DNA of 64,000 nucleotides from Bin76 sp963665765 (lineage in GTDB: Bacteria; Actinomycetota; Acidimicrobiia; Spongiisociales; ZC4RG35), in contig OY762464.1 of NCBI GenBank assembly GCA_963665765.1, positions 2,108,001 to 2,172,000 on the forward strand, written 5' to 3'. The position numbers were made by a program, and so were the translations under genes. Below the pieces are notes generated by a model that saw nothing but the letters and a program-made list of their open reading frames with translations, did no database searches and was not told the origin of the DNA. Positions 44,157 to 52,114 of this stretch are shown piece by piece. The first letter of the stretch is position 1; every line of letters begins with the position of its first letter.

Positions 44157-45152
44157 ATGCTGCTCCAAGTCAAAGACCTGCGCGTCCAGTTCCACACCCG
44201 CCGGGGAGTGGTGAAGGCGGTGGATGGAGTGAGCTTTTCGGTGGACCGGGGAGAAACCCTGGGACTGGTGGGTGAATCCGGTTCGGGCAAGAGCGTGAGC
44301 TGCCTGGCCTTGATGCGACTGGTGGAAGCGCCGGCCGGGCGGATCGTGGGGGGAAGCGTGACGCTGGACGGGCAAGAGTTGTTGGATCTGTCGGAGAAGC
44401 GAATGCGCCAAGTGAGAGGGGGACAGATCTCCCTGATCCTGCAGGATCCGCTCAGTTCCCTGAATCCGGCTTACACCATCGGCAACCAGGTGGCGGAGGC
44501 GATTCGGATCCATCAGGGTCTGCGAGGGGCGGATCTGCGGGACAGCGTGGTGGACATACTGACCGCGGTGGGTATCCCTCAAGCCGAGCAGCGGCTGAAA
44601 CAGTACCCCCACCAGATGTCGGGCGGGATGCGTCAGCGGGTGGCAGGCGCCATCGCCTTGTCCTGCCGTCCCTCCCTTTTGATCGCCGATGAGCCCACCA
44701 CCTCTTTGGACGCCACCGTTCAGGCGCAATACCTGCGGCTGCTCTCGGAGTTGCAGGAGAAGTTCCGGTTCGGACTGATCTTTGTAACCCACGATTTGGG
44801 AATAGTGGCCCGGCTGTGCGACCGGGTGGCGGTGATGTACGCCGGTCGGATCGTGGAGACGGGAACCACCCGGCAGATTTTCAACCAGCCCGCCCATCCC
44901 TACGCCCGGGCGCTTTTGGCCACTCTTCCCAGCCTGGAATCCCGGAAAAAGCGGCTGCTGACCGTCGCCGGCCAGCCACCCATTCCCATCAATCTCCCAC
45001 CGGGGTGTTCCTTTGCTCCCCGCTGCCCGGAGGTGATGGAGGTCTGCCGCCGTGAGTTTCCCCCCGAGGCCTCCACCGGCGATCGACATCGGGTGTTGTG
45101 CTGGTTGCATGCGTCCTCCCAGATACCGCCTTCCGGGGCCGGTCGCAGCTGA
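44157..45152 (+). CDS. Dpp/Opp-type ABC transporter ATP-binding protein (OppD/DppD-like)
   Basis: A 331-residue ATPase: Walker A GESGSGKSVS near residue 41, Q-loop ILQDPLSSLNPAYT, signature SGGMRQRVAGA, Walker B LLIADEPTTSLD, FVTHDLG, and the CSFAPRCPEVMEVC C-terminal element. It starts 2 bases after the second permease. Together with the ATPase at 39353 it would power the transporter. The 3' end is close to, and may overlap, the acyl-CoA dehydrogenase start. Confidence 0.92.
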   Translation: MLLQVKDLRVQFHTRRGVVKAVDGVSFSVDRGETLGLVGESGSGKSVSCLALMRLVEAPAGRIVGGSVTLDGQELLDLSEKRMRQVRGGQISLILQDPLSSLNPAYTIGNQVAEAIRIHQGLRGADLRDSVVDILTAVGIPQAEQRLKQYPHQMSGGMRQRVAGAIALSCRPSLLIADEPTTSLDATVQAQYLRLLSELQEKFRFGLIFVTHDLGIVARLCDRVAVMYAGRIVETGTTRQIFNQPAHPYARALLATLPSLESRKKRLLTVAGQPPIPINLPPGCSFAPRCPEVMEVCRREFPPEASTGDRHRVLCWLHASSQIPPSGAGRS

Positions 45153-45186
45153 GGTCGTTCTGCTGACGTTTCCCAAGACGCTCTCG

Positions 45187-46299
45187 GTGGGACCGGCCGA
45201 GGAGGAGCTTCGCCAGGAACTGCGGGCCTTTATTGCCGCCAACGATCCCGGGCCGCCCCCCGCCGAATACCGGGCGCGCATCGAGACTTTGGTCGGTTGG
45301 CAGGCCGCCCTGTGCGACGCCGGGTTCATGGGCCTTTCCTGGCCGGTCCGCTACGGGGGGAGGGGGATGTCCCTGGCCGCGGAGGCGGTGCTGGCCGAGG
45401 AACTGGCCCGGAGCGGCGCGGCGGAGATCATCAACCGGCTGGCGCTGTACACCTGGGGCCCCACCCTGATGGACCTGGGCGAACCCGAGCAGATGCGGCG
45501 GTTCCTGCCGGGGATGCTGGACGCCTCGGAACTGTGGTGTCAGGGGTTCTCGGAGCCCGACGCCGGTTCCGACCTGGCGGGGGTGCGCACCAGAGGGGTT
45601 TTGGACGGAGAAGAGTTGGTGATAACCGGCCAGAAGGTGTGGACGTCGCGCGCCGAGATGGCCACCTGGAACGCCCTGTTGGTGCGAACCGATGGGGATC
45701 CCGGTGAGCACCGGGGTTTGACGCTGGTGATCACTCCCATGAAAAGCGCAGGGATCACCATACGCCCTCTTCCCCAGATGCTGGGAGAGCCGCATTTCAG
45801 CGAAGTCTTCCTCGACGAGGTGCGGGTGCCGGTCGCCAACGTGTTGGGCGGACTGAATCAGGGGTGGCGGGTGTCGATGAAGGCCATGGGATACGAGCGA
45901 GGGATCTTCGTGCTGGAGCGCTCAATCCGACTGCGCCGAAGACTCTCCGAACTGGCTGCTCGGGTGAGGGGTGAGGGGAGACCGGACCGGGCAGCCTGGG
46001 CGGGGATCGGGCGCGTCCACGCCTCGTTGGAGATGCTCACCGCCCAGGCTTACCGGACGCTTGCCGAGCAGCAGGCGGGGACTTTGCCGCCGGGGGCCAC
46101 CTCGGTGGACAAGCTCTATCTGGCCGAGGTCTACCAGGACCTGTTCGCCACGGCGGTGGAGATACTGGGACCGGAAGTGACCTTGGTCGAGGACGGCTGG
46201 ACTCACGACCTTTTGGAGTCCCGTTCGGTAAGTATCTATTCGGGCACCTCGGAGATTCAAAAGAACGTCATCTCGGGGCGGCTTTTGGGGCTGCGATGA
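45187..46299 (+). CDS. Acyl-CoA dehydrogenase, probable subunit 1 of a heteromeric pair
   Basis: About 370 residues with FSEPDAGSDLAGVRT, ITGQKVWTSRAEM and a C-terminal IYSGTSEIQKNVI, in which Ser replaces the usual YEGT glutamate. The gene directly overlaps a second, more divergent dehydrogenase gene, the arrangement of alpha2beta2 enzymes such as mycobacterial FadE26-FadE27. The start is unclear: GTG 45187 gives the expected N-terminus (GPAEEELRQELRAF) without a ribosome site, and an ATG at 45109 would overlap the ABC ATPase gene. Confidence 0.87.
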   Translation: MGPAEEELRQELRAFIAANDPGPPPAEYRARIETLVGWQAALCDAGFMGLSWPVRYGGRGMSLAAEAVLAEELARSGAAEIINRLALYTWGPTLMDLGEPEQMRRFLPGMLDASELWCQGFSEPDAGSDLAGVRTRGVLDGEELVITGQKVWTSRAEMATWNALLVRTDGDPGEHRGLTLVITPMKSAGITIRPLPQMLGEPHFSEVFLDEVRVPVANVLGGLNQGWRVSMKAMGYERGIFVLERSIRLRRRLSELAARVRGEGRPDRAAWAGIGRVHASLEMLTAQAYRTLAEQQAGTLPPGATSVDKLYLAEVYQDLFATAVEILGPEVTLVEDGWTHDLLESRSVSIYSGTSEIQKNVISGRLLGLR

Positions 46300-47339
46300 G
46301 CGACATCGCCGCGGCTTTCGACCAGGCCCTGGAAGACCTGCTTCCCTTTTCCGACGTTCTGGCCCGGGCCGAGGCCGACCGGTCTCTGCCCGCCGAGGTC
46401 CGAGCCGAGATAATCGGAATGGGCTGGAACGCCTTGGTGACGTCGGAGGAGTCAGGCGGGCTGGGATTGGCTGTTGGGCAGATGATGGAACTGTGTGCGG
46501 TGGCCGGGCGTCATCTGTTGCCGGTGGCCCTTCTGGACGAGTCATTGCTGTTGGCGCCCGCCCTGGCCCACGCCGCCCGCCCGGCCCTGGCAGGAGTCTT
46601 GGAGGGGACGGTGGCCGGGGGGGCCGGATACGTCGCGCCGGGTTCCGGGACGGTTGACTCCTCGGGAAAACTGTCGGTCTCCGGGGTGGGGGTGAGACTC
46701 TCTCCGGGCGCCGAGTGGGTAGCCCTGGCCCATCCTCATTGGACGGCCGTGGTTTCCTTGGACGATCCGGCTATCCGGCCGACGCCGGCCGACGCCTTGG
46801 ATAGGGGCCAGGGCGTTCATACCCTCTCGATCGGGGGGACTCGACCCGAGCTGATACTGGATGGCTGGACGGCCGGCGAAAAAGTGGCTGCCCGATGGCT
46901 GGCAGGCCTTCTTTCCGATCTGGTGGGCGGCGCCCACCGGGTGCTGTCGATGTCAGTCGCCCATGCCCGAGTGCGTCAACAGTTCGGGCGTCCCCTGATC
47001 CGATTCCAAGCGGTGACCCATCGCCTGGCCGAAATGAAAGCCCGCCTGGAGTTGATGCGTTCCGCCCTGGCCCGACTGGCTTTCCTGATGGAGAGGAGAG
47101 CCTGGGATGAAAGCTTCTTGGCCGGGCTTTTATGGTCGGTCCCCGCCTACGCCCGAGAAGTGTGCGAATCGGCCATTCAGGTGCACGGCGGAGTCGGTTT
47201 CACCTGGGAATACGGCCTCCACCTCTACTACCGCCGGATCCTTTCCCTCCAATCCATGCTGGGCGGCGCCCTGGACACCGCCGCGGCGGCAGGCCAGGCG
47301 TATCTGAACTCTCTCGCAGACGGAAGCGTCACATCCTAG
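46296..47339 (+). CDS. Acyl-CoA dehydrogenase, probable subunit 2 of a heteromeric pair
   Basis: A 347-residue divergent acyl-CoA dehydrogenase-like protein. The first half is poorly conserved (no clear FAD loop), whereas the C-terminal helical domain is good: SVAHARVRQQFGRPLIRFQAVTHRLAEMKARLE and VHGGVGFTWEYGLHLYYRRI. It overlaps the preceding subunit gene by four bases (ATGA), as expected for a heteromeric enzyme. It ends the 33.7-47.3 kb cluster. Confidence 0.85.
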   Translation: MSDIAAAFDQALEDLLPFSDVLARAEADRSLPAEVRAEIIGMGWNALVTSEESGGLGLAVGQMMELCAVAGRHLLPVALLDESLLLAPALAHAARPALAGVLEGTVAGGAGYVAPGSGTVDSSGKLSVSGVGVRLSPGAEWVALAHPHWTAVVSLDDPAIRPTPADALDRGQGVHTLSIGGTRPELILDGWTAGEKVAARWLAGLLSDLVGGAHRVLSMSVAHARVRQQFGRPLIRFQAVTHRLAEMKARLELMRSALARLAFLMERRAWDESFLAGLLWSVPAYAREVCESAIQVHGGVGFTWEYGLHLYYRRILSLQSMLGGALDTAAAAGQAYLNSLADGSVTS

Positions 47340-47381
47340 CCCATAAGATGGGCGCCAAGAAGTCAATTTGCCGAGGCAAGG

Positions 47382-47837
47382 ATGAATCGAACGCAGAGGG
47401 TTGAACTCGCCGCCCAAAGATGGCGCAAGCGGCTCGGCTGGCGATTTTGCCGCATTTGGTCCACCAGTTGGTTCAACGATCACCGACGAGAAGTGAGTCG
47501 TGTCCTGGCCGAGTATCACCGGGCGATTGCGGAGACCGGCTTGGCTGCCGGCCGGGCGGAAGTCGAATCCGCCAAGGAATCTGAACCATCTGATCCTGCG
47601 GTTGCGGAAGACCCGACGAGGAAAGGTCGTCCCGAAGTTGTTCCGGGACTGCCGATAGTCGAATATGATCCGCAGGAGTTGGATGGGCTTGCCCGATGGG
47701 TGATGTCGGACGGCTTGCTGCGAACCGACACTCAGATCTTTGAGGAGATGTTTTGGGAACTGGGCTACCGACGCCGTGGCCCTCGTATCAAAGAAGCCCT
47801 TTACAAGGCCATTGATCGGGCCAAGAAAGAGCGGTAA
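47382..47837 (+). pseudogene. C-terminal remnant of a large DUF4011/DUF3320-type helicase
   Basis: A 151-codon open frame. RLGWRFCRIWSTSWFNDHRREVSRVL closely resembles the Vsr-like nuclease end of very large superfamily 1 helicases, and WVMSDGLLRTDTQIFEEMFWELGYRRRGPRIKEAL resembles their final DUF3320-like domain. Those proteins are usually well over 1,000 residues; here all the ATPase part is missing, cut off about 40 bases after the dehydrogenase stop. I therefore read it as a 5'-truncated remnant, though the ATG at 47382 could still give a small protein. Confidence 0.6.
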
Positions 47838-47890
47838 ACCGGTATGTCGAACATAGCCGGCGCGGCACACGTCGATAGGCCTCCGGGGAA

Positions 47891-49666
47891 ATGACGCTGC
47901 CTCACAGTGACGAGTCGATCCGCCGTCGGCTGAGGCTGGGCGAGGACAGCTATTGGGAGTTCAAAGAGGTCGAATTCCGCGACCACCGACCGGCTGGACG
48001 CCACCGCCAGGCGTGGGCCGACGAGATCGCCGCCTTTGCCAACGCCCGGGGCGGGGTTCTTCTCGTCGGTGTTAGCGATGCGGGGGTTGTGTCAGGCCTG
48101 TCCCGGCCTCGCCTGGATGCGGTGGAGAGGCTGGTGGGGGAGTTGTGCCGGGATTCCATCAAGCCTCCCATCCGACCACAGATGTATCGCTTCGAACTGG
48201 ATGAGCGGGCTTTTCTGTTGGTTGAGATTCCAGAGGGACATGCTCAGCACGACAGCCCTGGCGGCAGTTACATTCGCGTTGGCGGCTCAAAGCAGCCGAT
48301 GGCGCCCGACGAACGGATGGGTCTGGCCCAACGAAGGGGACAAGCCCGGTTTGTGGGCTTCGACGAGCAGGCAGTGGCCGGAACCGGATTCGAGACGCTC
48401 GACAAGCGGCTGTGGAAGCCACTTCTGAGTGTGGAGAGTCTGGCCGATCCCAGGTTAGGTCTGGAGAAGCTGGGCCTTCTTGCCACGGACGAGCATGGTG
48501 ATACACGCGCCACTGTGGCGGGAGTCTTGGTGTGCACTGAAAACCCGGAGCAGTTTCTCTTGAGTGCTGTGGTTGGCGCCGTGCGTTATCGAGGGGCGGA
48601 TCGATCCTCCGGGCAAGTGGATGCGCAGGAGATCAGCGGTCCGATCAATCGTCAGATCAAGCAGGCTCTCGCATTCGCCAAACGCAACATGCGCATTGGC
48701 GCCCGCAAGGATCCCGATCGTGAGGACCTGCCTGAATACAGCATGCGGGCGCTGTTCGAGGGTCTGGTGAACGCGGTCGTTCACCGTGATTACTCGATCC
48801 GCGGTAGCCGTATACGCCTTGCTATTTTCTCCGACCGGCTGGAGCTTTGCTCTCCAGGCTCCCTTCCCAACAATCTGACCGTGGAAAGCATGGCGGAACG
48901 CCAATTCACCAGAAACGGGGTGCTGGCTTCGGTTCTAACCAGAATGAGCACCGGCGAAATCGAGGGCGCAGCAGGCAGACGGTTCTTCATGGAGCGTCGC
49001 GGCGACGGGATCCCCATCATCCGCCGTGAGACCAAGGATCTCACCGGGCAAGAACCACTTTTCCGGCTGATCGATGATTCGGAACTGTGTCTCACGATAC
49101 CGGCAGCCGAGACCGAGTTCGGACCGGCGACCGTCACGATCACGGTGCGTCTGAACCAGACTCCGCTGGCGGGAGCGGATGTTCTGGTGTTGTTCCCAAA
49201 CGGGACATGGAAGCGCGGATCCACGGATATCGACGGAGAAACACACCTCGATCTGCACGCCGTGCACCTGCCGATGACGGTGTTCGTTGCTGCTGCGGGC
49301 TGCGCCGCACACGCCGAGCGAGAGTGGCTTCCGTCGGAACGACCCCTAGCCATCGATCTGGCGCCGCTGCCCGATGGTGGGTCGGCCGTGTTCGCCGAAG
49401 CCACAGGTCATCTCCCCGGCTTGGCGGGCCGACTGAATCCAATCCTGGACACCAGCAATCGCACATACCTGTACGCTTCCAATATTGCCATCAACGGGGG
49501 GAGGCGCCAGCCGGTCTCATTCGTCCCCGGCGAGGAGGAACTGCACCTCATGGATGCCGACGGCAGACAATCATTGGTCCGGGTGGTCGCCATCATGGGC
49601 CGGTCATCACTGTTGGAGTACCGACCCTCTCCCCGCGCGAAAAGCTCACCGGCAGCCCGTCGCTAA
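47891..49666 (+). CDS. AlbA_2/Schlafen AAA_4-type ATP-binding protein with a C-terminal beta-rich extension
   Basis: A 591-residue protein. Residues 10-150 are the AlbA_2 fold (EDSYWEFKEVEFR, AAFANARGGVLLVGVSDAG, GSYIRVGGSKQPM). Residues 270-400 are the HATPase-like domain (SMRALFEGLVNAVVHRDYSIRGS, FFMERRGDGIPIIRRE). A third part, about 415-591, starts TITVRLNQTPLAGADVLVLF and looks like a carboxypeptidase-regulatory-like beta sandwich ending with GRSSLLEYR; no winged helix is seen. I recall this architecture from many bacteria without a known role. It probably belongs to a defence or regulatory patch with the neighbouring remnant and DUF4143 gene. Confidence 0.82.
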   Translation: MTLPHSDESIRRRLRLGEDSYWEFKEVEFRDHRPAGRHRQAWADEIAAFANARGGVLLVGVSDAGVVSGLSRPRLDAVERLVGELCRDSIKPPIRPQMYRFELDERAFLLVEIPEGHAQHDSPGGSYIRVGGSKQPMAPDERMGLAQRRGQARFVGFDEQAVAGTGFETLDKRLWKPLLSVESLADPRLGLEKLGLLATDEHGDTRATVAGVLVCTENPEQFLLSAVVGAVRYRGADRSSGQVDAQEISGPINRQIKQALAFAKRNMRIGARKDPDREDLPEYSMRALFEGLVNAVVHRDYSIRGSRIRLAIFSDRLELCSPGSLPNNLTVESMAERQFTRNGVLASVLTRMSTGEIEGAAGRRFFMERRGDGIPIIRRETKDLTGQEPLFRLIDDSELCLTIPAAETEFGPATVTITVRLNQTPLAGADVLVLFPNGTWKRGSTDIDGETHLDLHAVHLPMTVFVAAAGCAAHAEREWLPSERPLAIDLAPLPDGGSAVFAEATGHLPGLAGRLNPILDTSNRTYLYASNIAINGGRRQPVSFVPGEEELHLMDADGRQSLVRVVAIMGRSSLLEYRPSPRAKSSPAARR

Positions 49667-49781
49667 CCGAGCAGTCCCCGGTTGTCGCTCCCAAGGAGCC
49701 AAACTCCGGCGGATTGGTAAGGGAGCGTCCCAGTTGTCTCCCCAGGTGGTTCCTCGATGGTGTCGAGTCGTTGCGCGAATT

Positions 49782-49850
49782 GGTAGCGTTGACGAGAAAT
49801 AGTAGGGTTTATGAGAAAAGGTAGCGTAAACGAGGAAAGGTAGCGCAGAT
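49782..49850. repeat. Tandem repeats of about 19 bp upstream of the second DUF4143 ATPase
   Basis: Four units begin GGTAGCG or GTAGGG: GGTAGCGTTGACGAGAAATA (49782-49801), GTAGGGTTTATGAGAAAA (49802-49819), GGTAGCGTAAACGAGGAAA (49820-49838) and a partial GGTAGCGCAGAT (49839-49850). The array runs right up to the ATG at 49852, so a bound protein would block transcription or translation initiation. Self-regulation by the ATPase is the simplest guess. Confidence 0.65.
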
Positions 49851-49851
49851 C

Positions 49852-51153
49852 ATGGTGGCGCCCTTCGAGTATCAGCCGCGTATCGCAGATGACGAGTTGG
49901 GTGAATTGCTGGGTGTTTTGCCTGCGATCAGTATTGAGGGGCCTCGGGCGGTAGGCAAGACGCGGACGGCGCTCCGGCGGGCCAACACCGTTTACGCGTT
50001 GGATGATCCCGAGGTGCTCGAAGCGGTTCGGGCGGCCCCGCAGATGCTCACCCGAGGCGAGCCACCAATACTCATAGACGAGTGGCAGCATTATCTCCCG
50101 TCCTGGGACATTGTGCGCCGCGCAGTCGACCAGGACTTCAGCCCAGGCCGCTTTATTCTCACCGGGTCCACTCGTCCACAGGAGCGGCCGGTCCATTCCG
50201 GCGCGGGTCGGATCGTCACGCTCCGCATGTGGACGACCGCCTTGGCGGAAAGACGTTTTCCCCGAGGCTGCCAAGTGGGACACACCGTGAGTCTGCGTGC
50301 TCTCTTGTCAAGGGACCGTCCGGGTATCAGTGCTCACGCCGATCTGGGGGTGGAGGATTATGCCGAGGAGATCGTGGCGGGTGGGTTTCCCGGCTGGCGC
50401 CACGTAACCGGCCGGGCCCGTCGGCTGCTGCTCGATGGCTATCTGCATCACCTGGCCGAATATGACTTTCCCATGGCAGGCCACCGAATACGCAATCCGT
50501 CCGCCCTCCGTCGCTGGCTGAGGGCCTATTCCGCGGTGATCTCCACCACTGCTTCGTATGAGGCGATCCGCGACGCCGCTACCTCCGGTGAAGGTGACAA
50601 GCCGGCCAAGACCACGACTCTGGCCTACCGCGACACCCTGGAGGCCATGTGGGTACTTGAGCCTCTTCCGGCCTGGCTTCCCGGCGGAAGTCATCTCAGC
50701 AGACTGAAACGGGGCGCCAAGCACCATCTGACCGACCCGGCGCTGGCGGCCCGATTGCTGAACCTCTCGGTTGATTCGTTGCTAAGCGGACAGCCGGCGG
50801 TCTCGACCGGGGGCCGCCTGGGATCGGGTGTCCTCTTGGGCGCGCTGTTCGAGTCGCTCGTCACCCACGACCTTCGGATATACGCTCAGGCTGCCGATGC
50901 CCGCGTCTCGCATATGCGCACTTGGAACGATCAACGAGAAGTGGACGTCATCATCGAATACGAGGGTGGGGTGCTCCCCACCGAGGTCAAACCGGGAGCG
51001 GAGGTAACCCGTCGTGACACTCGTCACCTTCGCTGGCTGCGCGACCGTTTGGGGCCGGGGTTGATCGACGCCATGGTGGTCACCGCCGGCCAGGAGGCCT
51101 ACCGGGATGAGGACGGAATCGCCATAGTTCCCGCCGGACTGCTGGGACCCTGA
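49852..51153 (+). CDS. AAA-14 ATPase with C-terminal DUF4143 domain (second copy)
   Basis: A 433-residue AAA_14-DUF4143 protein. P-loop EGPRAVGKTRTAL near residue 25, Walker B ILIDEWQ near 72, LTGST near 105, and C-terminal WNDQREVDVIIEY followed by PTEVKPGAEV, the E-x-D...E-x-K pattern. It is only distantly similar to the protein at 32416, so not a local duplicate. The gene is monocistronic and preceded by a tandem-repeat array. Function of the family unknown; some authors have linked it to toxin-antitoxin-like or defence settings. Confidence 0.88.
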   Translation: MVAPFEYQPRIADDELGELLGVLPAISIEGPRAVGKTRTALRRANTVYALDDPEVLEAVRAAPQMLTRGEPPILIDEWQHYLPSWDIVRRAVDQDFSPGRFILTGSTRPQERPVHSGAGRIVTLRMWTTALAERRFPRGCQVGHTVSLRALLSRDRPGISAHADLGVEDYAEEIVAGGFPGWRHVTGRARRLLLDGYLHHLAEYDFPMAGHRIRNPSALRRWLRAYSAVISTTASYEAIRDAATSGEGDKPAKTTTLAYRDTLEAMWVLEPLPAWLPGGSHLSRLKRGAKHHLTDPALAARLLNLSVDSLLSGQPAVSTGGRLGSGVLLGALFESLVTHDLRIYAQAADARVSHMRTWNDQREVDVIIEYEGGVLPTEVKPGAEVTRRDTRHLRWLRDRLGPGLIDAMVVTAGQEAYRDEDGIAIVPAGLLGP

Positions 51154-51220
51154 TTGGCGCTTTTGAAACCCCGATGACTTCCTGATTCTCCGTTCGTCCG
51201 CCAGGTCACCGACCGGCCCC

Positions 51221-52012
51221 TCAGCGTCCCTGGAAGTTCGGTGGGCGCTTTTCGGAGATGGCGTGGAGGGCTTCTTGATGGTCGTCGGAGAGAAAGGTAA
51301 CCAACTCCAGTCCGGCTGCCGAGTCGAAGGCCACGTTGAGAGCGTCCTTGATCAGTTTGTTGACCGCCATTTTGGTGAACCGGATGGCCAGGGGGGCGCC
51401 TCGGGCCAGTTTTTGGGCAAACGCCGTGGTTTCCGCCAGGAGGCGGTCGGCGGGAAACACCCGATTGACCAGACCGATTCGTTCTGCCTCTTGAGCGGAC
51501 AGGGGATTCCCGGTCATCAGGTACTCCTTGGCCCGGGCCGGGCCCACCAGGAGCGGCCAGATGGCGGTTCCACCGTCTCCCGCCACCAGGCCCACCCGAA
51601 CGTGGGGGTCGGAGATGATGGCGTCGGAAGCCATGAAGATCACATCGCAGAGCAAGGCTACCGAAGCCCCCAGCCCCACCGCCGGGCCGTTTATGGCGGC
51701 GATGATCGGAATCTCGATGTCCACCAGGTCCCAGATCAACTGCTTGGCGTCCCGGCGGAGGTGATCGAGCCGTCCGGTGTCCCGCAAGGTGGGAAACCAT
51801 GCGAAATCTCCTCCGGCTGAAAAGGCCTGGCCGCTTCCGGTGAGTATCGCCACCCTCGCCTCATTTTCCCGTTTCAGCATTCTGAACAAGGCGGTCAGGT
51901 CCTCGTGCAATTGGCCGTCCACGGTATTGAGCCGGGAACGAGGGTTGTCAATGACGGCGGTCAGCACATCTCCGCAGCGTTGGATGCCGATGGTGGGGAG
52001 TTGATTATCCAT
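51221..52012 (-). CDS. Enoyl-CoA hydratase/isomerase family protein
   Basis: A 263-residue crotonase-fold enzyme. The oxyanion-hole segments are GSGQAFSAGGDFAWF near residue 65 and AINGPAVGLGASVALLCDV near 110; DPHVRVGLVAGDGGTAIWPLLVG follows, in which Asp-Gly occupies the region of catalytic glutamates. It hydrates or isomerises an unsaturated acyl-CoA. AAGGAG five bases before ATG 52012 fixes the start; the frame stays open far upstream, but that is antisense to ffh. Confidence 0.9.
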   Translation of the reverse strand: MDNQLPTIGIQRCGDVLTAVIDNPRSRLNTVDGQLHEDLTALFRMLKRENEARVAILTGSGQAFSAGGDFAWFPTLRDTGRLDHLRRDAKQLIWDLVDIEIPIIAAINGPAVGLGASVALLCDVIFMASDAIISDPHVRVGLVAGDGGTAIWPLLVGPARAKEYLMTGNPLSAQEAERIGLVNRVFPADRLLAETTAFAQKLARGAPLAIRFTKMAVNKLIKDALNVAFDSAAGLELVTFLSDDHQEALHAISEKRPPNFQGR

Positions 52013-52114
52013 GTTGCTCCTTGGGAAACGGGCCGGAATCAGGGTTGATGGTGGGAAAGTTCGCTGTCTCTGCCAAAATAACACCAAGATGGACGAAAAG
52101 AAGGAGCCCCTTAG

